Part shown: positions 21,710 through 30,875 of the stretch, piece by piece
How positions within the stretch are numbered: position 1 is the stretch's first letter
Layout: every line of letters begins with the position of its first letter
Virus record (IMG/VR): IMGVR_UViG_3300033388_005071
Coordinates: 1-49,015 of that record
Direction: 5' to 3' (one strand)
Origin: a virus
DNA: 49,015 bases
Made by a program: the position numbers and the translations under genes
Notes under the pieces: model-generated
What the model saw: the letters and a program-made list of their open reading frames with translations, nothing else
What the model was told of the DNA's origin: nothing
Database searches by the model: none

Positions 21710-22333
21710 ATGGCGCTAACAGATGACAATGTTACAGATATGATTAGAAGTCTTATCTCTGAAGGTTCGGCTAAATACTGGACTGATGCAGAGATAACTT
21801 TATATAAAACACAAGCCATGGATAAAGTTTTAGCTAGATGGTATCCATGGATGTATGAAACAAATAAAAAGCATGAGGATTTTGGTATAGAGAACAACAC
21901 AGCTAAATATGATTTACCCGATGATTGCTACAAGGTTAGTATCTTAGAAGTAAAATCTAGTGGTGAAAGGGTTAGGTATATAAACGCTACTGAGTATTGG
22001 AAATATGCTTCCTTCGATGATTGTGACGCTGCGTGGATGTATACAGGTGGGCAGATAGAGATAGTTCCACAGCCCAGTGAAACAGACACAGACTATTACC
22101 AATTATGGTATATGCCTATATGTGATGCGGTTACTGAGTTCCCAGAGTGCCTTAGACCGCTTATTATTATAGAGGCGGTCAAGCTCGCCAAATTCAAAGA
22201 TAATGCACTTGACCCTTCTGCGTTAGAATTAGAAAAGGACTACATAGAAGCAGCAAAGCACTTTTTTGCTATGTCTCAGATGGGTAGCCCAGAGGTCATG
22301 GGAGATTTCCATGACGAGGAGTCGTATGTATAA
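21710..22333 (+). CDS. Head-tail adaptor-like protein, 207 aa
   Basis: Helical N-terminus (DDNVTDMIRSLISEG...DAEITLYKTQAMDKVLARWYPW), then a beta-rich part with YDLPDDCYKVSILEV, and a C-terminal helix ending in a YIEAAKHFF segment. This profile and position (after capsid, before the large tail protein) match podovirus adaptor or gatekeeper proteins (gp4/gp11-like). The assignment rests on layout as much as sequence. Confidence 0.7.
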   Translation: MALTDDNVTDMIRSLISEGSAKYWTDAEITLYKTQAMDKVLARWYPWMYETNKKHEDFGIENNTAKYDLPDDCYKVSILEVKSSGERVRYINATEYWKYASFDDCDAAWMYTGGQIEIVPQPSETDTDYYQLWYMPICDAVTEFPECLRPLIIIEAVKLAKFKDNALDPSALELEKDYIEAAKHFFAMSQMGSPEVMGDFHDEESYV

Positions 22334-24831
22334 TGGGACTAAATGTTTCTCAATATTTTAATTTTCACGGCTTCCCGTTTGGACTAGACTGGACTAGCGC
22401 AGTAGACGCAATAAAATTAGGGTTTTTAAAGACAGCTACAAATGTAGACCTTACTGGGACTGGCGAGGTAGCCAAGAGGCTTGGGTGCTCTAAACTCTAC
22501 CCTACTGCATATACCGCAAATAAAGAGATAACGGCGGTACACTCATATCAATCCCCATATGGTACGGATTATCTTCTTGCAGCATGTGATACCAAAATAG
22601 GGTATTATGATAGCGGATGGAAGGATGTAGTAACTGGTCAGACTGCTGATAAACAATATAGCTTTGTTAATCATCGTGGGAACTGTATTGGCGTTAATGG
22701 AAAAGATGCTAATTTTATAATAAGGGATGATGATGGTACTATAACATCATATACAATGGGCATAGCGCAGCCAACTGTAGCCCCAACAATGGCAGACAAT
22801 AACCCAGTTACACCGGCTTGTTTATCCGAAGATTTTGATTATGCTGATACCGCTGCTCTTACAGCTGGGGGATGGACGGATGCAGATAGTGGTGGGGTAT
22901 CGGAATTATCAGGAACAGACCCTAATTCTAAACAGGGTTCAGATGGGGATAGTAAATATCTACGTCTCTATGGTTCAGCGGATGGCTCTGTTGATATAGC
23001 CAAAAGGACGAGGATAATAACTGTACCATTAGAATATTCTATGAAAATAGAGTTACACTTTGATAAGGCAGGGTATATTCCGCCTGCGTGGGGTGGTGGT
23101 TTTTATGTTGATGTGTATAATAGCGTATACCGGCTGCAAGTGGTTTTCTGTGGTTCTTACGTATGGATGCACAATGGTTTAAAGTGGGTAGAGATATGGA
23201 AACCAGCCGGAAATAATATCGAGGATACATGGTACATATTTGATTTTAAAGTTACTGGCACCGGTGTAGACCTTATAGTAAATGGACAACTTATAGGGAA
23301 CACCCCAATTGATAATCCGAATACCAGCGTAGATGGACGCATAGACTTAGCATGTTATACAAAGGATGCTACTTATGGTCAGGGTGATGTATATGTTGAT
23401 AACGTTACAATAACTGCCACTGGTGATGAAAATGATACTAGTGGGCTAACCGGTTTGTTTGCTTATGCTTACGCCTTTAAAAGAAGTGACGAGGAATTGA
23501 TAGGAAATTATAAATCCTCCATGGACGCTACTGATACCGAAGACCAGAAGATATTGATATCTAATAGCTCTGTTAATATATCTTATACAAAATCAGCTGA
23601 TACTAAGGTTGATAAAATTGTTATTTACAGAACCCTAAATCTTATAAATGAAGATAATGAGACTACTCAATATTATAAAGTTACCGAAGTCAGCAACGCA
23701 ACATCTACCTATGAGGATGACACACCAGACAATGACCTAACTACCTTAGCCAGTTCTTCTAATACGCTTCCACCAAAGGCTACATATGTAGCGATACATA
23801 AAGATAGGATTTTCTACCTTAATTGTCCAGATGAGGACGATGGTGGTAGTCTATTTATGTTCAGTAAATCAGGTAAATCCGAGGCTTGTCCTTCCTCGAA
23901 TTATCAATATTTCGATAAGCAAGACGGTGAGGATATTACTGGCGGGGCGTCTATAGGTGATTATTTTGTTATATTTAAAAGAAATAAGATGGCTGTTATG
24001 GAGGGTAGTTTTGAGGAATGGTACACAGTATCATATACTATAGGGTGCATAGCACCAAAGTCCATTATAGTCGTGGGAAATGTAGTGTACTTCCTTTCTG
24101 AGGAGGGGTGGAAATCTTTTGATGGTGTTAATCTTATGGATATAAGCACCAAAATGCAGTATGCTGTAGACCAGGGTTATTTAGATACAACTACCGGAAC
24201 AGAAATACATGGCGCTTATAGTACACCGAAGAAGAAATTTGTCTGGATAAGCGACAAGAGTGGGTCACGGTATGGGTATGTTGCTCATTCCCTCGAGAGA
24301 CTAAGGCAGGACGTTTCGCAGGGGGAAGCTCCTGGATTGTTGTTTGGGTGGACAGTGTACGAATATGACTTTGATGATACCGACTATTTTACCACTATAG
24401 CGAGTTATAAAGATGGAAGCGGCGTTACGCAATTGGCTGCCGGAACGAGCAAGGGGTTCATATATAAGTTAGACAATACAGAGCAGGATAACGCAAGAAA
24501 CTATACATTTACGATAGAAACCGGATGGTCATCGCTGAATACACCAGCAGCTATAACTAAAATACAGAGAAAGATAACTCTTCAGTATGCCCTTGGCTCT
24601 ACTGGAGATAATAGTATTACGCTGAAGGCATATGTAAATAATAGTGATACAGAAGTAGACTCCATAGCCATATCCACTGAAACTGGGGCAAGCGATAGGA
24701 ATAGGTATTCACTCAACTTACATACTACTGGGACTGGTGAGTTATTCAAATACCATATCTCCGGTACATCAGAGGATAACTTCAGTATAACAGATTTGGG
24801 GATTGCATATAGGATGCTGGGTATAAGATAA
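22333..24831 (+). CDS. Tail nozzle/stopper-like protein with internal LamG-like domain, 832 aa
   Basis: Begins GLNVSQYFNFHGFPFGLDWTSAVDAIK, like phage proteins that open with a 'short tail' beta domain. Residues about 165-360 form a jelly-roll/LamG-like insert (SEDFDYAD... ending VDNVTITATGDEND). The rest is beta-propeller-like (DRIFYLNCPDEDDGGSLFMFSKSGK, SEEGWKSFDGVNLMDIS). Coupled to the adaptor gene and the fibre gene by TAATG overlaps. Probably the tail tube or nozzle. Confidence 0.6.
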   Translation: MGLNVSQYFNFHGFPFGLDWTSAVDAIKLGFLKTATNVDLTGTGEVAKRLGCSKLYPTAYTANKEITAVHSYQSPYGTDYLLAACDTKIGYYDSGWKDVVTGQTADKQYSFVNHRGNCIGVNGKDANFIIRDDDGTITSYTMGIAQPTVAPTMADNNPVTPACLSEDFDYADTAALTAGGWTDADSGGVSELSGTDPNSKQGSDGDSKYLRLYGSADGSVDIAKRTRIITVPLEYSMKIELHFDKAGYIPPAWGGGFYVDVYNSVYRLQVVFCGSYVWMHNGLKWVEIWKPAGNNIEDTWYIFDFKVTGTGVDLIVNGQLIGNTPIDNPNTSVDGRIDLACYTKDATYGQGDVYVDNVTITATGDENDTSGLTGLFAYAYAFKRSDEELIGNYKSSMDATDTEDQKILISNSSVNISYTKSADTKVDKIVIYRTLNLINEDNETTQYYKVTEVSNATSTYEDDTPDNDLTTLASSSNTLPPKATYVAIHKDRIFYLNCPDEDDGGSLFMFSKSGKSEACPSSNYQYFDKQDGEDITGGASIGDYFVIFKRNKMAVMEGSFEEWYTVSYTIGCIAPKSIIVVGNVVYFLSEEGWKSFDGVNLMDISTKMQYAVDQGYLDTTTGTEIHGAYSTPKKKFVWISDKSGSRYGYVAHSLERLRQDVSQGEAPGLLFGWTVYEYDFDDTDYFTTIASYKDGSGVTQLAAGTSKGFIYKLDNTEQDNARNYTFTIETGWSSLNTPAAITKIQRKITLQYALGSTGDNSITLKAYVNNSDTEVDSIAISTETGASDRNRYSLNLHTTGTGELFKYHISGTSEDNFSITDLGIAYRMLGIR

Positions 24832-27800
24832 TGTCTTTAGATATTAAGAACGCCATGATAAAGTATCGGATACCCGATATGCCTATCTATCATAATTTTG
24901 AGGGGCTAAAGAATACCCTGAATAATGTAATAGATATATTAAATGGTTCTAATACCGATAGTGGAACCTTTAGTAATTCAGATGAGTTGGTTAAAGTTGG
25001 CTCTGGCGGTACTGCTGATTATCTAAGTGAGCTTGATTTTAGGAGAACAAAAGCTGGTCATATAAGAATCTCAGCTGATGTGAGCTCCCCATGGAAGAGG
25101 TATGGTAGTTCCATATATTACAAAAAAGGTAACGTTGGTGTAGGACTTTCCGACCCTCAGTATGATTTTGATATTGCTGGCGATATAAACCTCACCGGTT
25201 ATCTTTATATGGATAGTGAGGCGTGGATACAAAATCCCGCCGATAGGAACACCTTTATTGGTGAGGGGGTGCGGGAAACCCCTGGCGCTGCGGGCACTAA
25301 TGATTATATTTATTTAGCATATTCAGCCAGTAGCGAAGTAAGGAAATATTGGGCCGATAGCTTAGTTTATGAAGATGTGGTTGGTTCAAGCGGTTCCGGT
25401 GATGGTGAATTTAGTAATGTTTATGGAGTCTGTTCAGATGGAACTCATTTTTATACCATTGAAAATGTAAATGATAGAATACAGAAATTCTTGTGTTCCG
25501 ATTTATCTTTTGTAGCAAAAGCAGGTTCCGGTGGTAGCGGAGATGGTCAATTTGACAATGCACAGGGTATTTGTACTGATGGTACATATTTGTATATAGC
25601 TGATACAAACAATAGTCGTATCCAGAAATTTAATTGTTCTGACTTGGCTTACGTTGCCCAAGTCGGCTCAGCAGGTTCAGGAGACAACCAGTTTAGTGTA
25701 CCAGAAGAAGTTTGCACAGATGGTACTTATTTTTATATAGCGGATTCAGGTAATCATCGTATTAAAAAGCATCTTTGTTCTGACTTGGCATATGTTGCTA
25801 AGATTGGTTCTTCTGGCTCGGGTGATGACCAATTTTTAAGCCCACATGGTGTTGGCACAGATGGTACATATGTTTATGTGGTTGATAATAACAATAGGGT
25901 TAATCAACGGAATTGCTCAGACTTGACTTATGTATCTAAAATTGGAACCACTGGCTCAGGGGATGACCAATTTGAAAATCCAAAGCGAGTAACCGTAGAT
26001 AATACTGGAACATATTTCTTTGTTTCGGATGATAGTAATAAGAGAATAGTAAAGCGTAAATGCTCTGATTTGGGTTATATTAATGAAGTAAGTGTTCCCG
26101 CCATTGGGTCTTATGGGTTAGGATTTTCAGGTGAAATAGATACTGACTTTTTAGACAACACGATAACTGGTTACAATGCTGGTAATGTTCTCTCCACTGG
26201 TGATAGAAATAGTCTTTATGGTGCTTATGCTGGCGACCATTTACTCGGCGGTAAGGATAATGTTTTTGTCGGCTACCAAGCTGGTGACACAGCCACCTCT
26301 GCAAAACAATGTATAGTTATAGGCTCTACGGCTGATATAAGCGCAACGCTTGTTAATTCTATGGCAATAGGTTATGGTGCTTCTGCTTCTACAAGTAATA
26401 AAATATCTATCGGAAACTCAAGTATTGAAGCTTTGGAGTTCCCATGGATGACCACGGCAGGGATGCTTATAAATAGTGGTGCTGGCGCAATTACAAGCCT
26501 TACTGACCCAGGGGCGGATAGGATTGCCTTCTGGGATGATTCGGAGACTTCAGTTGCATGGCTTACAACGGGTAACAGTATAGCCATAACCACTACCACT
26601 TTAGATACTATCCAGGATATAAGGACTACTGCAAGCCCAACATTTAATGCACTCACCTTAACGAACACATCAGAACCAGCGTTGTCTATATCCATGACTT
26701 CTATTACCGGTACAGATAATCAAGCCATAGACATAACCTCTGTTGAGGCTTTAGACGCTAATGAGCATTGGACTGGCATAAGGGTTAAGCCAGATGGTTT
26801 AGACCCAGGTGGGGCTGACACACGTATCCGTGGCCTTGCTCTCAATATGAGTGGGATAGACCCTGGTGCTTATGATATGGACTTGGAAGCACTGCGCATT
26901 GTTATGCCAAATAACGGTTATGATGCTATAAGAATAAAAGAGGGTAAGGTTAGACATCTCCAGACTATAACCAGTACAGCCTTTCAGGCGACTACAGCAC
27001 ACGATATTACAATAGATGCTTCGGCGCAAGTTTCGACATCTGAATCACATGCTCTTGACGTTGCTCTCGCGAGTACGCTTGGCGGCGGGCATGTTGCAGC
27101 GGTAGGGACACACGATGGGATTGACCCAATACACCAACACATAGGAACATTTACTTCGTTTGGTGCGACCTATGCTGGGAGGCTGACAAGTGGCCCCACC
27201 TACACAGATGATATAGATGATAAGGATATTTGGGTGGCTGCGAGTGATTCAATTTTAGTCGGGCACACTGCTAAATTTGATGAGATAGAATTAGTCTTTG
27301 GTATTCCAGCGACAAAGGATTGCTTCTTAAAGTTTTACTTCTACCAGACTACTACTGGGTGGGTGCAGTTTTATCCTGAAGATGACACAGATGGTGGGCG
27401 ACAGGATGGTATTATAAGGTATTCAGGCGATGACTTAACCGACTGGCAGAGTGATTATGACCCAGGAACAGGTGCGGATGCTGGCTACTGGATAAAAATA
27501 CTAAGGAATAGAACCAATGACCCAGGGACGGTACACTTGACTACTGGGAAATATCTGATAGCGACCCAATACTTCTGGGATAAGAGTGGGAACGTTTCTA
27601 TAAATGCCTTGACTTTAGGTACGGTTGCTGCTGCTGGTGAAGACACAGATAAATTCTTGGTTCTTGATGGCTCTGGGAATGTGGATTATAGGACTGGGGC
27701 TAATGTGTTAGCGGATATAGGTGGGGCGGCGGCTTCACATGCAATGTCTACCCATAGCGATGAGGATACTTATAATATTTCGACATCTGGAACCTTGGGT

Positions 27801-28277
27801 GCCGGTGTCGGCACTTTAACAAGTCTGACCTTAACCAATGGTCAAATAGCCTTCCCTGCAACAGCCGTGCCGAGTGCAGACCCGAATACCTTTGATGATT
27901 ATGAGGAAGGGACATGGACGCCAGAATATACGGGGTCTACAGGCGCAATAGGTGCGACTGCATATTCTTCACGTGCTGGAATATATACTAAAATAGGGAA
28001 TACCGTAACGATAAATATGTCTATGGCATTGACAAATAATGGTGATTGGACTGGTTATGTAAAAATATTAGGCGTTCCGTTTTCAATAGCGAATAACTAT
28101 GTGGGCGTAGTAAACCCTAAAAATATAACTTACGATGGTGAAGTGGTTTTAGTTACAAGTGGAGCCATTTTTTATCCGACTGTTGTTAAAACAGCGGCAG
28201 CAAGAGTTAATTTACTAACATCTGGTGTACCCGATAATGGAGCTTTGATAGCTTCAGTTGCGGCTACATTAAATTAA
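24831..28277 (+). CDS. Tail fibre/tailspike with inserted NHL beta-propeller, 1148 aa
   Basis: Residues about 1-140: N-terminal attachment part. Residues about 150-425: six NHL-type blades, five complete (each ends CSDLxYVxK and contains TDGTYxYIADxxNxRIxK) plus one formed with the start. Residues about 430-530: trimeric-fibre head repeats (TITGYNAGN, SLYGAYAGD, VFVGYQAGD, MAIGYGASA). The C-terminal half is beta-rich, with the EEGTWTPEYTGSTGAI stretch typical of fibre tips. The NHL blades replace the interval between DRNTFIGEG and the first repeat. Likely host-receptor binding. Confidence 0.78.
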   Translation: MSLDIKNAMIKYRIPDMPIYHNFEGLKNTLNNVIDILNGSNTDSGTFSNSDELVKVGSGGTADYLSELDFRRTKAGHIRISADVSSPWKRYGSSIYYKKGNVGVGLSDPQYDFDIAGDINLTGYLYMDSEAWIQNPADRNTFIGEGVRETPGAAGTNDYIYLAYSASSEVRKYWADSLVYEDVVGSSGSGDGEFSNVYGVCSDGTHFYTIENVNDRIQKFLCSDLSFVAKAGSGGSGDGQFDNAQGICTDGTYLYIADTNNSRIQKFNCSDLAYVAQVGSAGSGDNQFSVPEEVCTDGTYFYIADSGNHRIKKHLCSDLAYVAKIGSSGSGDDQFLSPHGVGTDGTYVYVVDNNNRVNQRNCSDLTYVSKIGTTGSGDDQFENPKRVTVDNTGTYFFVSDDSNKRIVKRKCSDLGYINEVSVPAIGSYGLGFSGEIDTDFLDNTITGYNAGNVLSTGDRNSLYGAYAGDHLLGGKDNVFVGYQAGDTATSAKQCIVIGSTADISATLVNSMAIGYGASASTSNKISIGNSSIEALEFPWMTTAGMLINSGAGAITSLTDPGADRIAFWDDSETSVAWLTTGNSIAITTTTLDTIQDIRTTASPTFNALTLTNTSEPALSISMTSITGTDNQAIDITSVEALDANEHWTGIRVKPDGLDPGGADTRIRGLALNMSGIDPGAYDMDLEALRIVMPNNGYDAIRIKEGKVRHLQTITSTAFQATTAHDITIDASAQVSTSESHALDVALASTLGGGHVAAVGTHDGIDPIHQHIGTFTSFGATYAGRLTSGPTYTDDIDDKDIWVAASDSILVGHTAKFDEIELVFGIPATKDCFLKFYFYQTTTGWVQFYPEDDTDGGRQDGIIRYSGDDLTDWQSDYDPGTGADAGYWIKILRNRTNDPGTVHLTTGKYLIATQYFWDKSGNVSINALTLGTVAAAGEDTDKFLVLDGSGNVDYRTGANVLADIGGAAASHAMSTHSDEDTYNISTSGTLGAGVGTLTSLTLTNGQIAFPATAVPSADPNTFDDYEEGTWTPEYTGSTGAIGATAYSSRAGIYTKIGNTVTINMSMALTNNGDWTGYVKILGVPFSIANNYVGVVNPKNITYDGEVVLVTSGAIFYPTVVKTAAARVNLLTSGVPDNGALIASVAATLN

Positions 28278-28292
28278 AATGGGGAGCCCAAA

Positions 28293-28781
28293 ATGGAAAA
28301 AACAATAGCATACAAACACGGAGTATCAGAACTTGGCAATCTTCAGACATATAAAATTGTCAAAATAGTCAAGGACGGAAAGGCAATCAGTGAGAATATG
28401 AGTAAACCATATACACCAGTCGATATAAAGAAAATGGATGGATTTGATGAGAAGAGCAAGGAAATAGTTGCGGCTATTACCACTAAAGAAGCAAAAGCTG
28501 ATTTTAATGCAGAGAAGCAAGCCATAACTGGTACAGGATTAGAAGAGACATATTCCTGGGATAGGATGATAGACAAGGAGGGACGAATAGCAGTCAGGAG
28601 AATACATAGAGTCTTCGAGGATGGGAAAGAGATATCGAAGAAATATCACAGAAGTTGGATAATGCCAGGAGACAATTTTAGCAAATCGGATGCGATGTCT
28701 AAGACTCTTGCGAAGAAGTTTCATACAGCTAAAGTGATTAAAGATTATAAAGATAAGATTAAAAAACAAAAGGAGAACTAA
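28293..28781 (+). CDS. Hypothetical protein with internal duplication, 162 aa
   Basis: VKDGKAISENMSKPYTPVD (about residues 26-44) and FEDGKEISKKYHRSWIMPGD (about 107-126) are two copies of one element: xDGKxIS, a basic/aromatic stretch, then a PxD. Directly follows the fibre gene, so fibre assembly or attachment is possible. Not recognised. Confidence 0.65.
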   Translation: MEKTIAYKHGVSELGNLQTYKIVKIVKDGKAISENMSKPYTPVDIKKMDGFDEKSKEIVAAITTKEAKADFNAEKQAITGTGLEETYSWDRMIDKEGRIAVRRIHRVFEDGKEISKKYHRSWIMPGDNFSKSDAMSKTLAKKFHTAKVIKDYKDKIKKQKEN

Positions 28782-28784
28782 AAA

Positions 28785-29021
28785 ATGAATATAACTTGGG
28801 TAATGTGGATGGTGATTTTAACTTTAGCGGAGGGAATTCTTATAGCGTTTAAGATAATTGATAAAAGAAACGGTAAGAAATTCCGTTATAATCCTCATCC
28901 GCCTGGAGAAGCTGACACTTGTCGTAACCATGGTGAGGCTATTGCATCTATCAAAACTGACATAACTAATATAAAGGACGATATCAAAAGAATAGAACGA
29001 AAATTAGATAGGGGGAAATAA
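28785..29021 (+). CDS. Membrane-anchored coiled-coil protein, 78 aa
   Basis: One N-terminal transmembrane helix (about residues 4-22) and a C-terminal coiled coil (IASIKTDITNIKDDIKRIERKLD). Size and layout resemble XhlA-type or small lysis-accessory proteins. AAGGAG site. Coupled to the next gene by TAATG. Role uncertain. Confidence 0.6.
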   Translation: MNITWVMWMVILTLAEGILIAFKIIDKRNGKKFRYNPHPPGEADTCRNHGEAIASIKTDITNIKDDIKRIERKLDRGK

Positions 29022-29656
29022 TGTTTTTAATTGAAACAATATTTAGTAAGATGTTATTGAAGGCTATCCTTCCTTTTGGGTTTATTGGTACTATCCTACC
29101 AATTTTATCTGGGATGGCTAGCCTGTTTGGTGGCAAAAAGGAAGAGAAGTCCGGTGGAGGTTTACTCGGAGACCTATTGCCATCGCTTATACAAACTGGC
29201 GGGGGTCTCCTTGGTGGACTCCTGGGTGGCAAAGAAAAAGAAGACATGTATGGTAAGGAATTAGCTGGCAAGAAGGAGCTAATGGATAAAGAGCAGGAGC
29301 TCGCTAAGGACATGTTTGGTTTCAGAAAGGAACAGGCTTCTGAATTCAGACCGCAAACTGAGAGATATGAATCCTACGGTAACCTTGCCCCAATGGATGA
29401 GATGATAAAGAAACTCGCCATGGGAATGATGGGCAGGGATACCGAGGCGACTGGTGGGGCTATGGATAAGTATGGGATAGACATGAAGTCCATGATGGAG
29501 AGAATGTTTAAACAACAGCCCAGGGAAGAGGCGCCGACTGAGAATACAGACGTAGTTGCTGGCGGAAGACCAGAGCCAAGAAGACCAAGGGAAGACTTCT
29601 TTAGAAATCGGAGACGGAGAAATCCAGAAAGCGGTAGTGGACGCTTTAAGGTATAA
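29021..29656 (+). CDS. Gly-rich internal virion protein candidate, 211 aa
   Basis: Hydrophobic, Gly-rich N-terminus (ILPFGFIGTILPILSGMASLFGG; GGGLLGGLLGG), then a helical Met-rich middle and an Arg-rich tail (RRPREDFFRNRRRR). Small membrane-active plus basic parts are common in podovirus ejection proteins. Lies at the head of a block of such genes. Function not certain. Confidence 0.55.
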   Translation: MFLIETIFSKMLLKAILPFGFIGTILPILSGMASLFGGKKEEKSGGGLLGDLLPSLIQTGGGLLGGLLGGKEKEDMYGKELAGKKELMDKEQELAKDMFGFRKEQASEFRPQTERYESYGNLAPMDEMIKKLAMGMMGRDTEATGGAMDKYGIDMKSMMERMFKQQPREEAPTENTDVVAGGRPEPRRPREDFFRNRRRRNPESGSGRFKV

Positions 29657-29665
29657 GGAGGAATT

Positions 29666-30268
29666 ATGAGATATGCGAGGGATACGGAACAAAAAAATCA
29701 GAGTGGGGCTGTGGCTAGACAACAGTCTTATGATGGGGAAAAAAAGAAAGCGGACAACGCTAGATTAAAAAGAGCAGCACTGAAAAAGACTGCGAGACAG
29801 TCCGCAAGGAATAGGGTCAACAAATCCTCCCCGACAACAGGTGGATATGATACAAGAAATCCATTTAAGGGAAGTGAACGGGCTCAGAAGAAGGGGATGG
29901 GACATGGAAAGCCTGGGCAAACAATGCCCACTAAATCTAATCCGAACCCATTACTTAGGAAAAGAATGCAGGCTTCCGCTGCAAAAAGAAAAGCAGCTGG
30001 TAAGGCTCCGGCATCTCAAAAATCTATAAATGCGTTAAGGAAGAGAGCAAGCGCTAGAATGGCAGCCAGGAGACCTTCAGCTCCAGCACCTAATCGTCCA
30101 ATAGTGGGCGGCAGTCCAACAACATACGCCCCGAAAGCAAAAACACAGCCGTTAATCAAGAAAAAATCTTTATTAAATCCAAAGAAGGGCAATGGTGGTG
30201 GCGGTGGATATAATCGTTTTTCTAACAGGAGTAAACCTAAAAGACCATTCGATAAATATCAGAGGTAA
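29666..30268 (+). CDS. Highly basic protein, histone-H1-like composition, 200 aa
   Basis: Almost entirely Lys, Arg, Ala, Ser, Pro and Gly with few acidic residues after position 20 (for example LKRAALKKTARQSARN, RKRASARMAARRPS). Low complexity, no folded domain apparent. Likely binds DNA, perhaps as an internal head or ejected protein. Good AAGGAGG site; sits between other internal virion candidates. Confidence 0.65.
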   Translation: MRYARDTEQKNQSGAVARQQSYDGEKKKADNARLKRAALKKTARQSARNRVNKSSPTTGGYDTRNPFKGSERAQKKGMGHGKPGQTMPTKSNPNPLLRKRMQASAAKRKAAGKAPASQKSINALRKRASARMAARRPSAPAPNRPIVGGSPTTYAPKAKTQPLIKKKSLLNPKKGNGGGGGYNRFSNRSKPKRPFDKYQR

Positions 30269-30271
30269 GCT

Positions 30272-30850
30272 ATGGGAAATTATTGGACAGAACAATTAAA
30301 ACAAAAACAGGGAGCCCCACAGATTGGGACTACCGAGGGTGAGAGACAGAATATATATAACCTCGCCAGAAGACAGACCCAGGGAGCTACCAAGACCGCT
30401 GGTGAGCAGCTCCAGGGAGCTATGGGCGGAAAGGGATTTCGTGCTGGGGAATCTGGTATAGCCGACACCGCATTGGCTAATATATATAATCAAGGCGCTG
30501 AAAGGTTGGGGCAACAGGCTACACAGCAGTCTATAGCTGAAGTAAACAATAGGTTTAATCAGAGCTTGGCTACTAATAGATTAGACTTAGACAGATTACT
30601 TGGTGGTGGTGGTATCTCTGCTCAGTTAGCTCAGGTAGCTGCATCAAGAGCTGCTTCATCTGCTGCGAGTAAATTAGGGCAAGACCAACTTTCCTGGAGT
30701 AAAGAGAGATTTGGTAAGGAGTTTGGAGCTAGTGAGGAACAGCGGGGTTGGGGAAATCAGCAGACTTCATTCGGTAACATGATGGATATATGGAGAACCC
30801 AGATAGGTCAGCAAGGTCAGGACTGGGATAGGTATGGTAGCCGGTTTTAG
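30272..30850 (+). CDS. Internal virion (ejection) protein candidate, 192 aa
   Basis: Gln/Ala/Gly-rich helical protein (NIYNLARRQTQGATKTAGEQLQG, then LAQVAASRAASSAASKLG, ending with a Gln/Trp-rich tail). This composition is typical of small podovirus internal core or pilot proteins. Follows the basic protein and precedes two larger core candidates. Confidence 0.6.
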   Translation: MGNYWTEQLKQKQGAPQIGTTEGERQNIYNLARRQTQGATKTAGEQLQGAMGGKGFRAGESGIADTALANIYNQGAERLGQQATQQSIAEVNNRFNQSLATNRLDLDRLLGGGGISAQLAQVAASRAASSAASKLGQDQLSWSKERFGKEFGASEEQRGWGNQQTSFGNMMDIWRTQIGQQGQDWDRYGSRF

Positions 30851-30875
30851 GTGGTGTTTTTTTTAGGAGGTAACA

